A DNA stretch of 64,000 nucleotides from Acidicapsa ligni (lineage in GTDB: Bacteria > Acidobacteriota > Terriglobia > Terriglobales > Acidobacteriaceae): NCBI RefSeq assembly GCF_025685655.1, contig NZ_JAGSYG010000002.1:186001-250000 (forward strand). The letters are read 5' to 3'. The first letter of the stretch is position 1. Each line of letters opens with the position of its first letter. Shown one piece after another: positions 44,106 through 53,933 of the stretch. A model generated the notes under the pieces. It saw only the letters and a list, made by a program, of their open reading frames with translations, ran no database searches and had not been told where the DNA came from. The position numbers were made by a program, and so were the translations under genes.

Positions 44106-45575
44106 TTAGTAGGCTTGTAGCTGGTTTAGTGGCAGGCGTACTCGGAAGCAGGTCAGGCCGTCTTCGGAGCGGACGCCCAGGTGTCCGCGATGTTTGCGGA
44201 CGATGCGCATGGCGTTGTCCAGACCTAGCCCGAGGCCCTGGCCGGGTGGCTTGGTGGTGAAGAATGGTTCGAAGATGCGGTCCTGGAATTCGCGTGGGAT
44301 CTCTGGGCCGTTATTCCAAACTTCGATGAGCATCATGTCCGGTTCCTGGCGGACTACGATGCGGAGACAGCCTTTTTGTTCGGGATCTGCGCTGTGATCG
44401 ACGAGCATCAGAGCATCCTGCGCGTTCTCAATGAGGGCTGTCCATACCTGGTTCAACTCGCTGCCGTAGGCGCTGATGGTGGGCAGGTTGAGCGCGTATT
44501 CGCGGATTACGTTGATGTCGCTCATGCGCGATTGCAACATCTGCAATGTTGCATCGATGCCGGCGGGGACATCTATTTCGAGAATTGGGGCGCGGTCCAT
44601 GTAGGAATACGTCTTGATGGCGCTGATGAGGTCGAAGATGCGATTGGTCGAGTGCAGCATGGCCTGAGCGTAGTGTTCGGCGCGCAGGGCGGAGGCGAAT
44701 TGTTCAAGCACGACGCGGATTGCGGCTTCGTCGAGGAAGGCTCGGAGCGGATCGAGATCGCTTGCCTCGACGCCCATTTCGGCGAGTTCAGGCGCGATCT
44801 GCCAGGCATCGGAGGGGCTGTGGCGGGCGATCCAGGCGGTGATTGCGTCTTCGCGTGCGGCAATGTGGACGGCTTCGGTGTCGGGGTGATCGAGAGAGCG
44901 AAGACGCACTCCCTGCTCCCAGTTCTGCACGGCGAGTACTTGCTCGGGGGTAAGGCAAAGAGAGACGAGACGATAGCGCCTGTCGCTGAAGTTGCCGAGC
45001 TCGGTCAGGATACCTCCGGCGGCGCGCTGGGCGGCTGAGGAGGGATTGTTCAGTTCGTGAGCGAGATTGCCTGCGAGCTTGCCGAGGGCGGTGAGCTTTT
45101 CGGTTTGCTGTTCGATGCGGGTGACTTCGCGGACTCTGTCCAGAAGCGTGGCCACGACTCGTTGCCCGAAGGATGGGATCACTTCGAGGATCAGTGGGAA
45201 CATCGATTTGTGGTAGACGAGCGCCCATACGGGAGAGACGGCAAAGCCCTGCCCTCCGTAGCTGGTCATGCGCGAGTAGGGAAGCAGACCGGTCATCTGG
45301 CCGGAGCGACCGATAAAGAGCGCCATCGGGCCGCTCTTGGTACGGCGGACGTGCAGTTCGCCTTTGAGGATGAGCATCATCTGCTCGGCGGGATCGCCTT
45401 CTTCAAAGAGGACGTCGCCGGTTTTCAGACGAATTTCTTTGCCATGCTGCGCGAGCCACTCAAGCTGGTCGCTGGGGAGGCCCTGCAATGGTGGAATCTT
45501 GTCGATTGCGGCCATGAGGACAGGCCGGGAGGAGGGTGTCTCCGGAATCATGGATAGCGGAAGTTCTATCGGCAT
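44106..45575 (-). CDS. Sensor histidine kinase with N-terminal cyclic nucleotide-binding domain
   Basis: A 489-residue kinase without membrane segments. Residues about 28-140 form a cNMP-binding barrel (GDVLFEEGDPAEQMMLILKG). The phospho-acceptor is H173 in LAGNLAHELNNPSSAAQ. The HATPase domain carries the N box ALIENAQDALM, a G1 box IEVWNNGPEIP and FEPFFTTKPPGQGLGLGL. An extra helical segment of about 180 residues separates the H box from the ATPase domain. No response regulator is adjacent. A ligand-responsive soluble kinase is inferred; whether it binds cAMP, c-di-GMP or nothing is not decided. GGGAGGG precedes ATG 45575. Confidence 0.9.
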   Translation of the reverse strand: MPIELPLSMIPETPSSRPVLMAAIDKIPPLQGLPSDQLEWLAQHGKEIRLKTGDVLFEEGDPAEQMMLILKGELHVRRTKSGPMALFIGRSGQMTGLLPYSRMTSYGGQGFAVSPVWALVYHKSMFPLILEVIPSFGQRVVATLLDRVREVTRIEQQTEKLTALGKLAGNLAHELNNPSSAAQRAAGGILTELGNFSDRRYRLVSLCLTPEQVLAVQNWEQGVRLRSLDHPDTEAVHIAAREDAITAWIARHSPSDAWQIAPELAEMGVEASDLDPLRAFLDEAAIRVVLEQFASALRAEHYAQAMLHSTNRIFDLISAIKTYSYMDRAPILEIDVPAGIDATLQMLQSRMSDINVIREYALNLPTISAYGSELNQVWTALIENAQDALMLVDHSADPEQKGCLRIVVRQEPDMMLIEVWNNGPEIPREFQDRIFEPFFTTKPPGQGLGLGLDNAMRIVRKHRGHLGVRSEDGLTCFRVRLPLNQLQAY

Positions 45576-46016
45576 TCGGTACCCTCCCTATTGAGTCTTA
45601 GTTTAACGGATGATCTTGAACGGAGTTCCATTGGGTGGTGCGATGTGGAGAATACGTGGGACTGGGGGGAATGGTTCCCGGGTTGGAAGGCTGTGGTCCT
45701 CTGGTTTGGGGAGTTGGTCTTCTGGGGGATTCCGTTTGGGGATGGATGGGAGGGTGACTGGCAAGGGCGACGGAAGAAGCAGATTCCCTTCGGGAATGAC
45801 AGACAGAACGGCAAGGGCAAAGACAACTGCAACGGCAAGACAACTGCAACGGCAAAGGCAAACGGAAGAAGCAGATTCCCTTCGGGAATGACAGACAGAA
45901 AAACAAAGGCAACTGCAACGCAACTACAAAGGTAACTTCTCGGTTTGGTTGAAAGCTTTGAGTCCGCCCTGGCTGAGGGATGTTTACCTGGCCAGGGAGG
46001 ACTCGGTATTGCTGGT
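45576..46016. other. Intergenic region between histidine kinase and ilvC with double repeat
   Basis: This 441-bp gap contains the kinase promoter side and two repeat heads in tandem (45760-45935). The remaining 80 bp before the ilvC stop show no clear terminator. No gene is supported. Confidence 0.6.
45760..45935 (+). repeat. Hairpin-headed GGCAAN repeat, copies 7 and 8 in tandem
   Basis: Two heads with ATTCCCTTCGGGAAT at 45783-45797 and 45875-45889 are 92 bp apart, each preceded by GGAAGAAGCAG and followed by GACAGACAGAA. Between and after are GGCAAN-type units. The tandem arrangement suggests local duplication. Confidence 0.85.
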
Positions 46017-47066
<1,050 letters not shown>

Positions 47067-47143
47067 TTAGCGCCGCTTTGCGGCATTGGCGAGTTAGCGA
47101 GTTAGCTGGATTGTTTTGTAACCAGCTACTGCTCTTGTTGATT

Positions 47144-47740
47144 TCAGATGTTGTCGGCGAAGTTGTCGGCTGTCTTCGGGGGGTGAATGCCGGGCTTTGG
47201 TGCTTCCGCGTCACCTGCACCCATGGCGCGGAGGACTCCGCTGGAGTGTTTGCCGCGGCGCATGGTCATCTTGCCGCTGCGGCAGACTTCGAGGACGCGG
47301 TTTTCGGTTTCGTTGAGCACCTGGATGAGGCCTTCGATCTTGCTTTCGACGCCGGTGATTTCAATCATCAGCGAGTCGGGGGCGAGGTCGACGATGCGGG
47401 CGCGGAAGACTTCGGCAAGCTCGAAGATGTGGGAGCGGTTGCTTGCCGTGGCGGAAACTTTGATGAGCGCGAGTTCGCGGGTGACGGCGGGCGCGCGGCC
47501 GATGTCGTCGACTTCTACGACATCTTCAAGTTTATAGAGGCTGGCCCGGATGCGGTTGCCGGTTTCGGCGTTGGCATGTTCGGGGGCGTTGGCGACGATG
47601 GTCATGCGCGAGACGCCGGGGCGCTCGCTGTGGCCGACTGTGAGCGAGATGATGTTGATGTTGAGGCGGCGGAACAAAGAGGCTACACGAGCCAGAACGC
47701 CTGGCCGATCCTCCACATAAGCGATGAATGTATGCAGCAT
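47144..47740 (-). CDS. ilvN: Acetolactate synthase small (regulatory) subunit IlvN/IlvH
   Basis: A 198-residue regulatory subunit. The N-terminal ACT domain begins MLHTFIAYVEDRPGVLARVASLF (in part) and ends before SRELALIKV. The C-terminal ALS_ss_C domain covers about 80-165. Length matches the long IlvH-type subunit, which confers valine feedback on the catalytic subunit. The last 25 residues are an unstructured Pro/Lys-containing tail. It lies 29 nt after ilvB. Confidence 0.94.
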   Translation of the reverse strand: MLHTFIAYVEDRPGVLARVASLFRRLNINIISLTVGHSERPGVSRMTIVANAPEHANAETGNRIRASLYKLEDVVEVDDIGRAPAVTRELALIKVSATASNRSHIFELAEVFRARIVDLAPDSLMIEITGVESKIEGLIQVLNETENRVLEVCRSGKMTMRRGKHSSGVLRAMGAGDAEAPKPGIHPPKTADNFADNI

Positions 47741-47769
47741 AATTGCGACTTACCTCAGGGGCTCTGGTG

Positions 47770-49530
47770 CTACTCGTCTTCGGGTTTCTCTACCAACGGG
47801 TTGTGGCCGGGGCGGCGGATCATTTCGTGCAGGGCTTTGCCTGCGGGGATCATGGGGTAGACGGAGTCTTCTTTCTCTACCATGAAGTTGATGAGGAAGG
47901 CGCCGTTGTGGCTGCGGGCTGTCTGCACGGCGGCTTCGAGGTTGCCGCGATCGCGGACTGCCAGGCCTGCGATGCCGTGGGCGTCGGCGAGTTTGACGAA
48001 GTCCGGGCTTACGAGGGGTGTGGACTCGTAGTTGCGGTCGTAGAAGAACTCCTGCCATTGACGGACCATGCCGAGGTAGCCGTTGTTGATGATGGCGATG
48101 TTGACCTTGAGCTTTTCCTGCGCGATGGTGGCGAGTTCTGAAGACGTCATCTGGAAGCCGCCATCGCCGGCGATGACCCAGACTTCTTTTTCAGGGCATG
48201 CGACTTTTGCTCCGATGCCGGCGGGAAGTGCGAAGCCCATAGTGCCGAGGCCGCCGGAGGTGATGAGTGTGCGCGGGTGATCGTGATGGTAGTACTGTGC
48301 TTCCCACATCTGGTGCTGGCCTACGTCGGTGGCTATGATGGCTTTGCCTTCGGTGATGCGCCAGAGGTCGTGCATGACGTGTGCGGCGTAGAGATGGCCG
48401 TCGTCGGGAAGGTTGCGGATGTCGCGGACTGCGGCTGTGCCTTTGCTCGACTCGATGGCATTCAGCCAGGATGAGCCGTCGCGTCCGGGGAGCAGCGGCA
48501 GGAGCTGTTCGAGGACTTCGCGGAGATCACCGACGAGGGCAATGTCGGCTTTGATGTTCTTGTTGATCTCGGCGGGGTCGATCTCGATGTGAATCTTTTT
48601 GGAGTTGGGCGAGTAGGTCGAGGGCGTTCCAATGACGCGGTCATCGAAGCGCATACCGCAAGCGATGAGCAGATCGGCTTGCTGGATCGCGTCGTTGACC
48701 CACGACTCGCCGTGCATGCCCATCATGCCCATGTTGAGTGGATGCGAGGCGGGGAAGGCTCCGAGGCCGAGGAGCGTGGTGCCGACGGGAATCTGCATGC
48801 GTTCGGCGAGAGTGCGGACTTGTTCGCCTGCGTTGGATTGCAGGATGCCGTGGCCAGCGAGGATGACGGGGCGCTTGGCGTTGCGGATCAGCTCGGCTGC
48901 GTCTGCAAGCCTTGAGTCGATGACGGACAGCATGGGGTGCGGCAAATAGGGCCTGGGTTTGGCGGCGGCGAAGTCGAAGATGGCGGAGTTCTGCTGCGCG
49001 TCCTTGGTGATGTCGACGAGGACTGGACCGGGTCGTCCGGACCGGGCTATCTGGAAGGCAGAGCGGATAGCGGGAGCGATGTCTTCGGCCCGGGTGACGA
49101 GAAAATTGTGCTTGGTGACGGGGAGTGTGATGCCGGTGATATCGACTTCCTGGAAGGCATCTGTTCCCAGAACCTTGCTTGATACCTGGCCGGTGATGCA
49201 GACCATCGGAATCGAGTCGAGCATGGCGGTGGCGATGCCGGTGACGAGATTGGTCGCACCGGGGCCGCTGGTTGCCATGGCTACGCCGACTTTGCCCGAG
49301 GCGCGCGCGTATCCGTCGGCCATGTGCGAGGCACCCTGCTCGTGGCGCACGAGGATGTGACGGATGGGGAACTTGCGCAGAGCGTCGTAGATGGGCAGGA
49401 TCGCGCCGCCTGGGTAGCCGAAGACTTCGGTGACATCCTCGCCTACCAGCGTGGCCCAGACGATCTCTGAGCCGGTGAGGCGGGTGGGGGTGGTGAGGTG
49501 CGAATTGTCTTTGTCGATATTGTTTGTCAT
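47770..49530 (-). CDS. ilvB: Acetolactate synthase large subunit IlvB
   Basis: A 586-residue thiamine-diphosphate and FAD enzyme making acetolactate from pyruvate. The catalytic Glu is in RHEQGASHMADGYAR (near 62). The ThDP motif GDGGFQMTSSELATIAQ to IINN is near 450-480. FAD-binding segments lie in the middle domain. AAGGAA precedes ATG 49530 by about 8 nt. A hairpin lies between ilvD and this gene. Full length. Confidence 0.96.
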   Translation of the reverse strand: MTNNIDKDNSHLTTPTRLTGSEIVWATLVGEDVTEVFGYPGGAILPIYDALRKFPIRHILVRHEQGASHMADGYARASGKVGVAMATSGPGATNLVTGIATAMLDSIPMVCITGQVSSKVLGTDAFQEVDITGITLPVTKHNFLVTRAEDIAPAIRSAFQIARSGRPGPVLVDITKDAQQNSAIFDFAAAKPRPYLPHPMLSVIDSRLADAAELIRNAKRPVILAGHGILQSNAGEQVRTLAERMQIPVGTTLLGLGAFPASHPLNMGMMGMHGESWVNDAIQQADLLIACGMRFDDRVIGTPSTYSPNSKKIHIEIDPAEINKNIKADIALVGDLREVLEQLLPLLPGRDGSSWLNAIESSKGTAAVRDIRNLPDDGHLYAAHVMHDLWRITEGKAIIATDVGQHQMWEAQYYHHDHPRTLITSGGLGTMGFALPAGIGAKVACPEKEVWVIAGDGGFQMTSSELATIAQEKLKVNIAIINNGYLGMVRQWQEFFYDRNYESTPLVSPDFVKLADAHGIAGLAVRDRGNLEAAVQTARSHNGAFLINFMVEKEDSVYPMIPAGKALHEMIRRPGHNPLVEKPEDE

Positions 49531-49564
49531 GGAAGATTTCCTTCCTTTTCTTCTAGCTTCCAGC

Positions 49565-49597
49565 TTTTAGCCTCCAGCTACCAGCCAGAGGCTAAAA
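49565..49597. terminator. Intra-cluster hairpin between ilvD and ilvB
   Basis: TTTTAGCCTC (49565-49574) and GAGGCTAAAA (49588-49597) pair perfectly with a 13-bp loop. On the minus strand the T-rich arm comes first and TTTT occurs also at the end of the other orientation, so it may be a weak attenuator or processing site inside the operon. Confidence 0.5.
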
Positions 49598-49598
49598 A

Positions 49599-51290
49599 CT
49601 AAATTGTGATTGCGCCTTCTGCGGCGGAGCTTACGGACTTGGCGTATTTGGCGAAGACGCCTTTTTTGAAGCGTGGTTCTGGGGCTTTGAAATTTGCCAA
49701 GCGTGATGCAATTTCTTCTTCTGAGACTTCGAGGGTGAGCTTGCGGCCTGCGATGTCGAAGTGGATGATGTCGCCTTCGCGAACGGCTGCGATCGGGCCG
49801 CCGACGAAGGCTTCGGGGGCAACGTGGCCTACGGTGAAGCCTCGCGTTGCACCGCTGAAACGGCCATCGGTCATGAGGGCTACGGTGGCGCTGAGATGAG
49901 GATTGGAGCTGATGGCTGCGGTGACTTGCAGCATCTCTCTCATGCCGGGACCGCCTTTGGGGCCTTCGTAGCGAATGACGAGGACATCGCCGGGATTGAT
50001 CTGCTGATTCTGCACGGCGAGGAAGCATTCATCTTCCGATTCGAAGACGCGGGCAGGGCCGCGATGTTCGACGCGGTCGGCTGCTGCAATCTTCATAACC
50101 GAGCCCTCGGGGGAGAGATTGCCCTTGAGGATGACGAGGCCACCGTGGGCTTTGATGGGTGCTTCAAAGGTCTTGATGACTTGCTGGCCGGGTGTTTCGA
50201 TGGCGTCGTTCGCTTCTTCTGCGATGGTGCGCCCGCTGATGGTCATGGCTGAGCCGTCGATCATGCCTGCTTTCAACATGCGCTGGGCTAGGAGGCGCGA
50301 TCCGCCTGCGGCTTGATAGTCCGAAGCGACGTACTTGCCTGCGGGCGAGAGGTCGCACATGAAGGGCGTCTTGTCGCTGATGCGGTCGAAGTCGTCGATG
50401 TTGAGTGGGATGCCCATCTCGCGTGCGATGGCGAGGAAGTGGAGGACTGCGTTGGTCGATCCGCCGGAGGCTGCGACGGAGGCGATGGCGTTCTCGATGG
50501 AGGTGCGGGTGATGATGTCGGAGGGGCGGCGGTTGGCGCGGACAGCTTCCATGAGGATGTGCCCGGCCTGGCGCGAGGCTTCGTGCTTTTCGGCGCTCAA
50601 TGCAGGTACGCCGGAGAGCTGGATGGGGCTGATACCGAGAATCTCGGAGGCCATGGCCATGGTGTTGGCGGTGAACTGACCGCCGCAGGCACCGGCTCCG
50701 GGACAGGCATTGGCTTCGACGGCTTCGAGGCCTGCGTCGTCGAGGGTGCCTGCGGCGTGAGAGCCGATGGCCTCGAAGACGTTGAGGATAGTGATGTCCT
50801 TGGTCGTTCCGTCGGGGCCCTTGAGCTTGCCGGGGGCGATACTGCCTCCGTAGAGCATGATGCCGGGGATGTTGAGGCGGCAGAGGGCCATGATGATGGC
50901 GGGCATATTCTTATCGCAGCCGCCGATGCCTACGATGCCGTCAAAGAGATTGCCGCGAGCGACGAGCTCGACTGAGTCGGCGATGACTTCGCGTGAGACG
51001 AGAGAGGCCTTCATGCCCTGGGTGCCCATGGTGATGCCGTCAGAGATGGTGACGGTATTGAACTCCATAGGAGTGCCGCCGGCTTCGCGGATGCCCTGCT
51101 TGACGGCTTCAGCTACATCACGGAGATGGAAGTTGCAGGGGCCGATCTCGGTCCAGGTGTTGGCGACGCCGATGATGGGCTTGTGCAGATCTTCTTTGGT
51201 GAATCCGATGCCGCGGAGATAGCTGCGTGCGGCGGCGCGATTGGGGCCTTCGGTCAACGGGATGCTCTGGCGCTTGCCTTGGATGGTCAC
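49599..51290 (-). CDS. ilvD: Dihydroxy-acid dehydratase IlvD
   Basis: A 563-residue iron-sulfur enzyme dehydrating dihydroxy acids to 2-keto acids in valine and isoleucine synthesis. Cluster cysteines are in GGCDKNMPAIIMAL (near 123) and NACPGAGACGGQFTANTMAM (near 194). GRFSGATRGFTVGHVAPEA near 480 is the C-terminal signature. It lies 22 nt after the UDG-like gene and 68 nt before ilvB. Confidence 0.96.
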   Translation of the reverse strand: MTIQGKRQSIPLTEGPNRAAARSYLRGIGFTKEDLHKPIIGVANTWTEIGPCNFHLRDVAEAVKQGIREAGGTPMEFNTVTISDGITMGTQGMKASLVSREVIADSVELVARGNLFDGIVGIGGCDKNMPAIIMALCRLNIPGIMLYGGSIAPGKLKGPDGTTKDITILNVFEAIGSHAAGTLDDAGLEAVEANACPGAGACGGQFTANTMAMASEILGISPIQLSGVPALSAEKHEASRQAGHILMEAVRANRRPSDIITRTSIENAIASVAASGGSTNAVLHFLAIAREMGIPLNIDDFDRISDKTPFMCDLSPAGKYVASDYQAAGGSRLLAQRMLKAGMIDGSAMTISGRTIAEEANDAIETPGQQVIKTFEAPIKAHGGLVILKGNLSPEGSVMKIAAADRVEHRGPARVFESEDECFLAVQNQQINPGDVLVIRYEGPKGGPGMREMLQVTAAISSNPHLSATVALMTDGRFSGATRGFTVGHVAPEAFVGGPIAAVREGDIIHFDIAGRKLTLEVSEEEIASRLANFKAPEPRFKKGVFAKYAKSVSSAAEGAITI

Positions 51291-51312
51291 TGATCTGATC
51301 CTTTGCTTTATT

Positions 51313-51798
51313 TCACTTGCCTTGGCTCACTGTAAAAAGGTGCGGAATGATTTCCGCCATCTCACTTGCGAATTGTTCTTTCAGTTGCTTGAAGCGTCCT
51401 GGGTATGTCGTGGTGTAAATCGGAATATCAATCCCGGCTTCTTTTGCAGCCCTGTGAATCAACTGGTCTACGCTGCGTCCAATGATAACGATGGCAGCCG
51501 GGCGATATGCTTTCAGACGAGTTGCAAGAGGCGCTACGCTCTCTTCGCATTGTCTTCTTCGTTCCTTCCGCTCCATTCCGTTAACAGGGATCAGCGAAAG
51601 ATCGTCGAGATAAAATCCTCCGGCTTTGAAGTTGGATAAAAAGTCGTCTTCTCCGTGGAAGGCTGCTTTTATCGCACGATACAGTCCGGTGTTCTGCTGG
51701 TAAAAAAACTTGCCACTGCGTGGTGCCGATTCTCCCACGAACAGGGTTCCGATTTGGTCAGGCCGGAAGCTTTGGCGTAGTTCTTCCAGCCTGTTCAT
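51313..51798 (-). CDS. Uracil-DNA-glycosylase-superfamily-like protein inside the leu/ilv cluster
   Basis: A 161-residue protein I cannot name. LFVGESAPRSGKFFYQQNTG (about 21-40) resembles the start of the UDG fold, where a GESP-like loop holds the catalytic region, and AAIVIIGRSVDQLIHRAAK (about 105-125) could be the second strand-helix unit. PGRFKQLKEQF near the end is also seen in this group. Catalytic residues cannot be confirmed. It starts 5 nt after leuD and ends 22 nt before ilvD, so it is certainly within the transcript. A repair role in this place is unexpected; a metabolic or unrelated function remains possible. Confidence 0.6.
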   Translation of the reverse strand: MNRLEELRQSFRPDQIGTLFVGESAPRSGKFFYQQNTGLYRAIKAAFHGEDDFLSNFKAGGFYLDDLSLIPVNGMERKERRRQCEESVAPLATRLKAYRPAAIVIIGRSVDQLIHRAAKEAGIDIPIYTTTYPGRFKQLKEQFASEMAEIIPHLFTVSQGK

Positions 51799-51803
51799 TG
51801 TGA

Positions 51804-52445
51804 TTATGCCGAGGCAGTTGCGGGCCTGGGCTCCAGCCACGTGGCTTGATCGTGTTTTGCTTCGTAGGTGTCGAGTGCTGAAGCGTGGCGCAGGGTGAGG
51901 CCGATGTCGTCGAGGCCCTCGATGAGGCAGTACTTGCGAAAGGGATCAATCTCGAAGGTGGCGTGAAAGCCTTGTGCGTCGGTAACCGTTTGATCTTCGA
52001 GAGAGACGGTGATCTGATAGTCCGGTGTCTTCGCGGCGCGGTCGAGGAGCAGGGCTACGTCTTCTTCGGAGAGGCGGATGAGGACGATGCCGTTCTTGCC
52101 TGCATTGGAGAAGAAGATGTCGGCGAAGGTCGGTGCGATTACGGCGCGGAAGCCGAAGTCGCTGAGTGCCCATGCGGCGTGTTCGCGGCTGGAGCCGCAG
52201 CCGAAGTTCTTGCCTGCGATGAGGATCTTCGCGCCTTTGTACTTTGCGTCGTTGAGAACGAAGCTGGGGTCGGGCTCGTCTGCGGACGGGCCTTCCTGGA
52301 GACGGCGCCAGTCGAAGAAGAGGAATTCGCCGTAGCCGCTGCGCTCGATGCGCTTGAGGAACTGCTTGGGAATGATCTGGTCGGTATCGACGTTGACGCG
52401 ATCGAGCGGTGTGGCGAGTGAGGTGATGGTCTTGAAGGGTTCCAT
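51804..52445 (-). CDS. leuD: 3-isopropylmalate dehydratase small subunit LeuD
   Basis: A 213-residue swivel-domain subunit. Signatures: NVDTDQIIPKQFL near residue 18 and GKNFGCGSSREHAAWAL near 77. It pairs with LeuC to isomerise 2- to 3-isopropylmalate. The gap to leuC is 1 nt. Length and motif are standard for the bacterial LeuCD type. Confidence 0.95.
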   Translation of the reverse strand: MEPFKTITSLATPLDRVNVDTDQIIPKQFLKRIERSGYGEFLFFDWRRLQEGPSADEPDPSFVLNDAKYKGAKILIAGKNFGCGSSREHAAWALSDFGFRAVIAPTFADIFFSNAGKNGIVLIRLSEEDVALLLDRAAKTPDYQITVSLEDQTVTDAQGFHATFEIDPFRKYCLIEGLDDIGLTLRHASALDTYEAKHDQATWLEPRPATASA

Positions 52446-52446
52446 G

Positions 52447-53886
52447 TTAGTTGACCTCCGCTGTCAGTTCGATTGCTGCCCAGTTGCGCACGTCTACGAA
52501 GTGACCGGTGATGGCTGCGGCTGCGGCCATTTCAGGGCTGACGAGATGGGTGCGTCCGCCGCGGCCCTGGCGGCCCTCGAAGTTGCGATTGCTTGTGGAC
52601 GCGCAACGCTCGCCGGGTTGGAGGATGTCGGGGTTCATGCCTAGGCACATAGAGCAACCTGGCTCGCGCCAGTCGAAGCCAGCGGTGCGGAAGATGACGT
52701 CGAGGCCTTCGCGTTCGGCTTGATCTTTCACGGCTTGCGAGCCGGGGACGACCATTGCTGAAACGTGTGTGCTGACGTGGTGGCCTTTGGCGATACCGGC
52801 GGCGGCGCGGAGATCTTCAATGCGGGAGTTGGTGCAGGAGCCGATGAAGACGCGGTCGACTGCAATCTCTTCAAGGAGCGTGCCGGCTTTGAGGTCCATG
52901 TATTCGAGGGCACGCTCGAAGGCGCGACGTTCGCTCTCGTTCTGAGTCTCGGCGGGGTTGGGAACGGATGCGGTGATGGGTGCGACCATGCCCGGGCTTG
53001 TGCCCCAGCTTACATAGGGCGCGAGCGTGGTGGCGTCGATGATGAGTTCGCGATCGAATTTGGCGCCGGGGTCGCTGGGCAACTGGCTCCATGCTGCGAC
53101 GGCTTTGTCCCACTCTGCATTTTTTGGAGCGAAGCGGCGGCCTTTGAGATAGGCGAAGGTGGTTTCGTCGGGAGCGATCATGCCTGCGCGTGCGCCTGCC
53201 TCGATGCTCATGTTGCAGACGGTCATGCGGCCCTCCATCGAGAGCCCGCGAATGGCGGAGCCTGCGAATTCGATGACGTGTCCGGTGGCGCCGTCGGTGC
53301 CGATCTTGCCGATGATGGCGAGGACGATGTCTTTCGCGGTGACGCCTTTGGGCAGATCGCCTTCAACTGCGATGCGAAAGGTTTTGGGCTTGTCCTGCGG
53401 CAGTGTTTGCGTGGCGAGGACATGCTCGACTTCGCTGGTGCCGATGCCGAATGCGAGTGCTCCGAATGCTCCATGAGTGCTGGTGTGCGAGTCGCCGCAG
53501 ACGATGGTCATGCCGGGCTTGGTGATGCCGAGTTCCGGGCCGATGACGTGGACGATGCCTTGTTCGCGGCTGCCGATGTCGTATAGCTCGATGCCGAATT
53601 CTTTGCAGTTTTCGCGCAGGGTCGAGATTTGCTTAGCGGCGATCTGGTCGAGGATGTTGAAGCGCTCGGCCAGCAGTGTGGGTACGTTGTGGTCCACGGT
53701 GGCGACGCAGCGATCGGGACGGCGCACGGTGCGGCCGGTGAGGCGTAATCCCTCGAAGGCTTGCGGCGAGGTGACTTCATGGAGCAGGTGCAGGTCGATG
53801 TAGAGGATGGTCGGTTCGCCCTGAGGCTCGACGACTACATGCTGCTCCCATACTTTTTCGAATAACGTTTTTGGCGTGTTGCTCAT
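52447..53886 (-). CDS. leuC: 3-isopropylmalate dehydratase large subunit LeuC
   Basis: A 479-residue aconitase-family subunit. Cysteines for the 4Fe-4S cluster are in [13 protein letters not shown] (near 348) and GCSMCLGMN (near 408). [20 protein letters not shown] near 132 is the family signature. It is followed 1 nt later by leuD. Complete. Confidence 0.96.
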   Translation of the reverse strand: MSNTPKTLFEKVWEQHVVVEPQGEPTILYIDLHLLHEVTSPQAFEGLRLTGRTVRRPDRCVATVDHNVPTLLAERFNILDQIAAKQISTLRENCKEFGIELYDIGSREQGIVHVIGPELGITKPGMTIVCGDSHTSTHGAFGALAFGIGTSEVEHVLATQTLPQDKPKTFRIAVEGDLPKGVTAKDIVLAIIGKIGTDGATGHVIEFAGSAIRGLSMEGRMTVCNMSIEAGARAGMIAPDETTFAYLKGRRFAPKNAEWDKAVAAWSQLPSDPGAKFDRELIIDATTLAPYVSWGTSPGMVAPITASVPNPAETQNESERRAFERALEYMDLKAGTLLEEIAVDRVFIGSCTNSRIEDLRAAAGIAKGHHVSTHVSAMVVPGSQAVKDQAEREGLDVIFRTAGFDWREPGCSMCLGMNPDILQPGERCASTSNRNFEGRQGRGGRTHLVSPEMAAAAAITGHFVDVRNWAAIELTAEVN

Positions 53887-53933
53887 GATTGTGTCCTGTT
53901 CCGATGTTCGGGTTCCGATTCGTATGTTGCGAA

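Noticed and set aside
35381-45935. GGCAAN arrays as a CRISPR
   Set aside because: Units are 6 bp, contiguous and without unique spacers; no cas genes.
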